NCBI GenBank assembly: GCA_945788675.1
Contig: CALZMY010000250.1
Coordinates: 1-5,681, forward strand
Reading direction: 5' to 3'
DNA from: an uncultured Gammaproteobacteria bacterium
Lineage (GTDB): Bacteria > Pseudomonadota > Gammaproteobacteria > SZUA-140
DNA: 5,681 bases
Part shown: piece by piece, positions 5,560 through 5,681 of the stretch
Layout of the letters: each line of letters begins with the position of its first letter
Numbering within the stretch: the first letter of the stretch is position 1
Translations under genes and position numbers: made by a program
The notes under the pieces: model-generated
Seen by the model: the letters and a program-made list of their open reading frames with translations, nothing else
Database searches by the model: none
What the model was told of the DNA's origin: nothing

Positions 5560-5681
5560 GTAAGCGATCAGCAAACCCCATCTTGAGCAGCATTCAGTTA
5601 ATCGCTATCGTTTGCGTATCCACATTCCAAGGCAGAAGTGATTCGACATCTTCAACACTGCCAGCCTTTGGAAGCGCTTCA
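5560..5681 (-). mobile_element. IS66-family insertion sequence, one end (partial)
   Basis: The + strand reads GTAAGCG at 5560-5566, the usual first bases of IS66-family terminal inverted repeats, and the transposase C-terminus begins 34 bases further in on the opposite strand. Together they place the element's right end at 5560, with the rest beyond the window. IS66 elements usually make an 8-bp target duplication, so GAATATTT (5552-5559) should recur just past the other end. The other terminus and any accessory tnpA and tnpB genes are out of view. Confidence 0.75.
5594..5681 (-). CDS. tnpC: IS66-family transposase, C-terminal end (partial)
   Basis: Reading inward on the - strand from the right edge gives 28 codons to a TGA (complement of 5594-5596). 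The peptide runs EALPKAGSVEDVESLLPWNV and then ends DTQTIAIN. The pattern ALPKA...VED(V/I)E.LLPWN is characteristic of the C-terminal element of IS66 transposases (TnpC, the DDE enzyme). Only this tail is visible, so whether the gene is intact cannot be judged. The short distance from stop to element end (34 bases) is normal for this family. Confidence 0.85.
   Translation of the reverse strand, partial: EALPKAGSVEDVESLLPWNVDTQTIAIN

Overview
The window looks like a piece of a gammaproteobacterial chromosome. This is an inference from gene types, moderate GC content, clear Shine-Dalgarno (SD) sites and the DUF4124 and AgmX/PglI-tail families; no rRNA or other marker gene is present. Almost everything is on the + strand and concerns the cell envelope.

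Layout. Positions 1-69 hold the last 22 codons of an upstream gene that overlaps the next one. Positions 59-969 encode an outer-membrane TPR lipoprotein and, through an ATGA overlap, a small secreted periplasmic protein. A 337-bp gap (970-1306) follows, with one doubtful 40-codon ORF that has a good SD. Positions 1307-4030 form a tight set: a TolQ/ExbB-type channel subunit, two consecutive but unlike ExbD/TolR proteins, and a TonB-like protein with an N-terminal membrane anchor, a (Pro-Lys)9 tract and an AgmX/PglI-type C-terminal domain. A stem-loop at 4039-4064 follows. Positions 4196-5353 encode a secreted serine protease with an N-terminal DUF4124 segment. A gene-free stretch (5354-5559) ends at the terminus of an IS66-family element, whose transposase reads inward on the - strand from the right edge (5594-5681).

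How the genes may work together. ExbB plus two ExbD proteins would form a motor driven by the proton-motive force. The TonB-like protein would carry the force across the periplasm, and the TPR lipoprotein and small periplasmic protein are plausible partners or targets at the outer membrane. No receptor, porin or secretin is visible, so the substrate or cargo is unknown. The set resembles loci with an AgmX/PglI-tail protein and twin ExbD genes more than the classical exbB-exbD-tonB or tol-pal operons.

Most notable points. (1) The first ExbD has Asn where the family has its protonatable membrane Asp, while the second keeps Asp, suggesting a built-in asymmetric ExbD pair. (2) The protease carries about 105 residues of charged, Pro- and Gly-free coiled coil between its catalytic His and Asp. 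(3) An IS66 end can be placed to the base at 5560.
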